A stretch of DNA of 64,000 nt, taken from assembly GCF_003858645.1 (NCBI RefSeq), contig NZ_RQJP01000004.1, positions 806,001 through 870,000 on the forward strand, given 5' to 3'. A model generated the notes under the pieces. That model was not told where the DNA came from. It made no database searches and saw only the letters and a program-made list of their open reading frames with translations. Position 1 is the first letter of the stretch. Every line of letters starts with the position of its first letter. Below, one piece after another: positions 62,537-64,000 of this stretch. A program made the translations under genes and the position numbers. This DNA is from Larkinella knui. GTDB lineage: Bacteria; Bacteroidota; Bacteroidia; Cytophagales; Spirosomataceae.

Positions 62537-63441
62537 TAATTCAGTCTAATCGTCTGTGTCGAATGGCTGTAAGCGCCAAAACAGCCCAAACCGCCCCGGA
62601 TGTTAGACGGGATTGGCACGGGTTCGGCAAACGGATTGCTTTCGACTTCCTGCTGTTGCCCTAATGCCTGATGATACCGGTAAAAATCGGTGTTCACATG
62701 CAATAAATCAGCCGTGATGACCAGCGGTCTGCTGAAATAGGTCGGGAAAAAAAGCTGATTGGATGGGATCGAAGAACCAATGTAGCCCTGATCAGAAACC
62801 ATCGGGCCACCGTTGTTTTCCTGATCGGTATAGAAGGCCCGGTTGCCCGGTCTGGTAGCGAATGAAACGGGTTCCCGGATCATTTTTTCGGGCAAACAGC
62901 CTGGACAGCGATACGTAACGATCCCTTCCGTTTGGTAATAGTCGGTTTGAATGGGAGGATCTGACCAGAAATACCGGGTAAAAAACCGTTTTCGCACTTC
63001 ATTATTTTCTACAATAGCTTCAGAGTCAAGCTGTACGCGCTGCAAATCGACGGTTTGTGGCACCGTTGTACTGGCTTCCGCGTGCAGGCCATCCGGCGTT
63101 TGTACGGTTAACTCGTAGGTTTCGCCCGGTCGGATCGGAAACAGATTCGGGTCGGCCCGGTAATAACGAAGTTTGGTGTGGTAGGTCAAAACAATACGAC
63201 GGGAGCCGGAGTGAAGCGTTACCGTAGCGTTCACAATCTCCAGATTAGTTACCGTCTCATCGTCCAGAATCGGGCGCGAACGGGCCACTTTGGCCGCCAG
63301 CACCGTATCCTGGGGCGAAATGAAACAGGCCACGATCAGTTTAACCGGTTCGTCTGCCAGTTGCCGAGGTTCGACCTCCTGCCGCAAGTTCTGGCAGGAA
63401 ACCAACCCCAACATACCCATAAGCCACCCAAACGTCTTCAT
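62536..63441 (-). CDS. DUF4249 family lipoprotein
   Basis: 301 residues from the start at 63441, chosen because M-K-T-F-G-W-L-M-G-M-L-G-L-V-S-C is a lipoprotein signal; the frame stays open to 63783 without signal features. DUF4249 marks are V-E-P-x-x-L-A-D-E-P-V-K-L-I-V, I-V-N-A-T-V-T-L and G-E-T-Y-E-L-T-V-Q-T-P-D-G. Such genes regularly follow a TonB receptor with a carboxypeptidase-like domain, as here (10 bp spacing), and probably act as surface partners. The cargo is unknown. Confidence 0.9.
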   Translation of the reverse strand: MKTFGWLMGMLGLVSCQNLRQEVEPRQLADEPVKLIVACFISPQDTVLAAKVARSRPILDDETVTNLEIVNATVTLHSGSRRIVLTYHTKLRYYRADPNLFPIRPGETYELTVQTPDGLHAEASTTVPQTVDLQRVQLDSEAIVENNEVRKRFFTRYFWSDPPIQTDYYQTEGIVTYRCPGCLPEKMIREPVSFATRPGNRAFYTDQENNGGPMVSDQGYIGSSIPSNQLFFPTYFSRPLVITADLLHVNTDFYRYHQALGQQQEVESNPFAEPVPIPSNIRGGLGCFGAYSHSTQTIRLN

Positions 63442-63451
63442 ACCGCTATCG

Positions 63452-64000
63452 TCAGAAGGAAACCGTATAACTGACCGACGGCACCGTCGGAAAAAGTGAA
63501 TATTTGTAGAGTACACTTTTGGAATGCTTGCCCGCGCCCTGGTCTTTCCCTTCCAGGGAATAGTAAAACGGATTTCGGCGATTGTATAGATTATAGATGC
63601 CGATTTCCCAGGTGCGCGTCCTGTGTTTGCGTTGCTTATAAAACCGGCACCCCACATCCAGCCGGTGATAGGCATCCGCGCGAAAACCGTTTCGGGAGCC
63701 ATATTCCTGAACATTGGGCGCTGTGCCAAATAATTGCTGCTGCGGATTACCGGATGCAACGGCGGAGACCGGGCGGTTTTCATACCCGGAGAACCGGGAA
63801 ATCGGTAGCGTTAGTGCCTGTCCGGTTCCATAAACCCAGGTGCCGGACAAGGTAACGCCGGGTTTAAGTTCGTAGATGACCACCAGGGATGCATCGTGTC
63901 GCCGGTCGTAGCGCGGGTGAAATTTTGCGCCCCGATTCAGGGCCGGGAATTGCCACCAGGTCCAGGAAAGGGTGTAGCCCACCCAGCCGGAGAGCCGTCC
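63452..64000 (-). CDS. TonB-dependent receptor, C-terminal part (5' end outside window)
   Basis: About 182 C-terminal residues; the frame is open to the window edge (R-L-S-G-W-V-G-Y-T-L-S-W-T), so the start lies beyond 64000. The barrel motifs F-H-P-R-Y-D-R-R-H-D and Y-N-L-Y-N-R-R-N-P-F and a terminal aromatic (Y-T-V-S-F) are those of carboxypeptidase-regulatory-like TonB receptors that pair with DUF4249 lipoproteins. The next gene on this strand is that lipoprotein, 10 bp downstream. Confidence 0.88.
   Translation of the reverse strand, partial: GRLSGWVGYTLSWTWWQFPALNRGAKFHPRYDRRHDASLVVIYELKPGVTLSGTWVYGTGQALTLPISRFSGYENRPVSAVASGNPQQQLFGTAPNVQEYGSRNGFRADAYHRLDVGCRFYKQRKHRTRTWEIGIYNLYNRRNPFYYSLEGKDQGAGKHSKSVLYKYSLFPTVPSVSYTVSF

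Noticed and set aside
1-64000. tRNA, rRNA, phage or integrase genes
   Set aside because: No cloverleaf T-arm signatures, rRNA sequence, integrases or transposase genes were seen by reading; a tRNA scan could still be run.

Overview
The window comes from a member of the Bacteroidota, most likely order Cytophagales and close to Spirosoma or Larkinella. The evidence is two SusC/SusD pairs, a FecR/ECF-sigma pair, a hybrid two-component system (HTCS), a PorZ-like type IX secretion protein, LytTR regulators with a HisKA-lacking kinase, the uppS-bamA-skp-skp order, a fused DAHP synthase/chorismate mutase, DUF4249 lipoproteins and a base composition a little above 50% GC. No rRNA, tRNA, CRISPR array or complete insertion sequence was seen. 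The genus is an inference from gene content.

Layout. 1-2585: the 3' part of nuoL and complete nuoM (membrane arm of respiratory complex I); nuoN does not follow. 2704-4840: an SPFH/prohibitin protein and a DUF5009 membrane acyltransferase. 4947-9505 (minus): alpha/beta hydrolase, uridine kinase, PorZ-like propeller protein and thymidine kinase. 9702-16001: an unknown 402-residue protein, then a minus-strand run read as ECF sigma, anti-sigma, DUF4097-type protein, two tandem paralogous outer-membrane proteins, ABA4-like protein and TraB/GumN protein. 16174-28118 (minus): a glycan/TonB locus with GH30 glycosidase, SMP-30 protein, ECF sigma, FecR, SusC, SusD and a cytochrome c/FG-GAP lipoprotein. 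28192-35957: mixed metabolic and envelope genes (EamA transporter, thioredoxin, methyltransferase, FKBP lipoprotein, metallo-hydrolase, fasciclin lipoprotein, DUF1080 protein, DUF2939 protein) and a decayed zeta-toxin-like module. 36052-41076: a second SusC/SusD pair without its own sigma/FecR genes. 41673-46769: TonB receptor, periplasmic protein, LytS-type kinase, 88-residue membrane protein and LytTR regulator, all on the plus strand. 46781-52143: a large HTCS and a solitary LytTR regulator whose phospho-acceptor Asp is Asn. 52366-59013: uppS, bamA, two skp/ompH genes and an Ig-fold protein. 59027-64000: lspA, proline dehydrogenase, aroF/chorismate mutase, DUF4249 lipoprotein and the end of its TonB receptor.

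The strongest themes are outer-membrane biogenesis (BamA, Skp, LspA, PorZ), TonB-dependent uptake with several regulatory inputs (sigma/anti-sigma, HTCS, LytTR), and many intergenic palindromes, some acting as terminators and some looking like dispersed REP-type elements. The least routine observations are a toxin-like P-loop gene with a stop at codon 4 behind a small overlapping partner, a LytTR regulator with a degenerate receiver, a 22-bp-spaced direct repeat in front of the HTCS, a kinase/small membrane protein/regulator cassette and a cluster of four short palindromes behind SusD.
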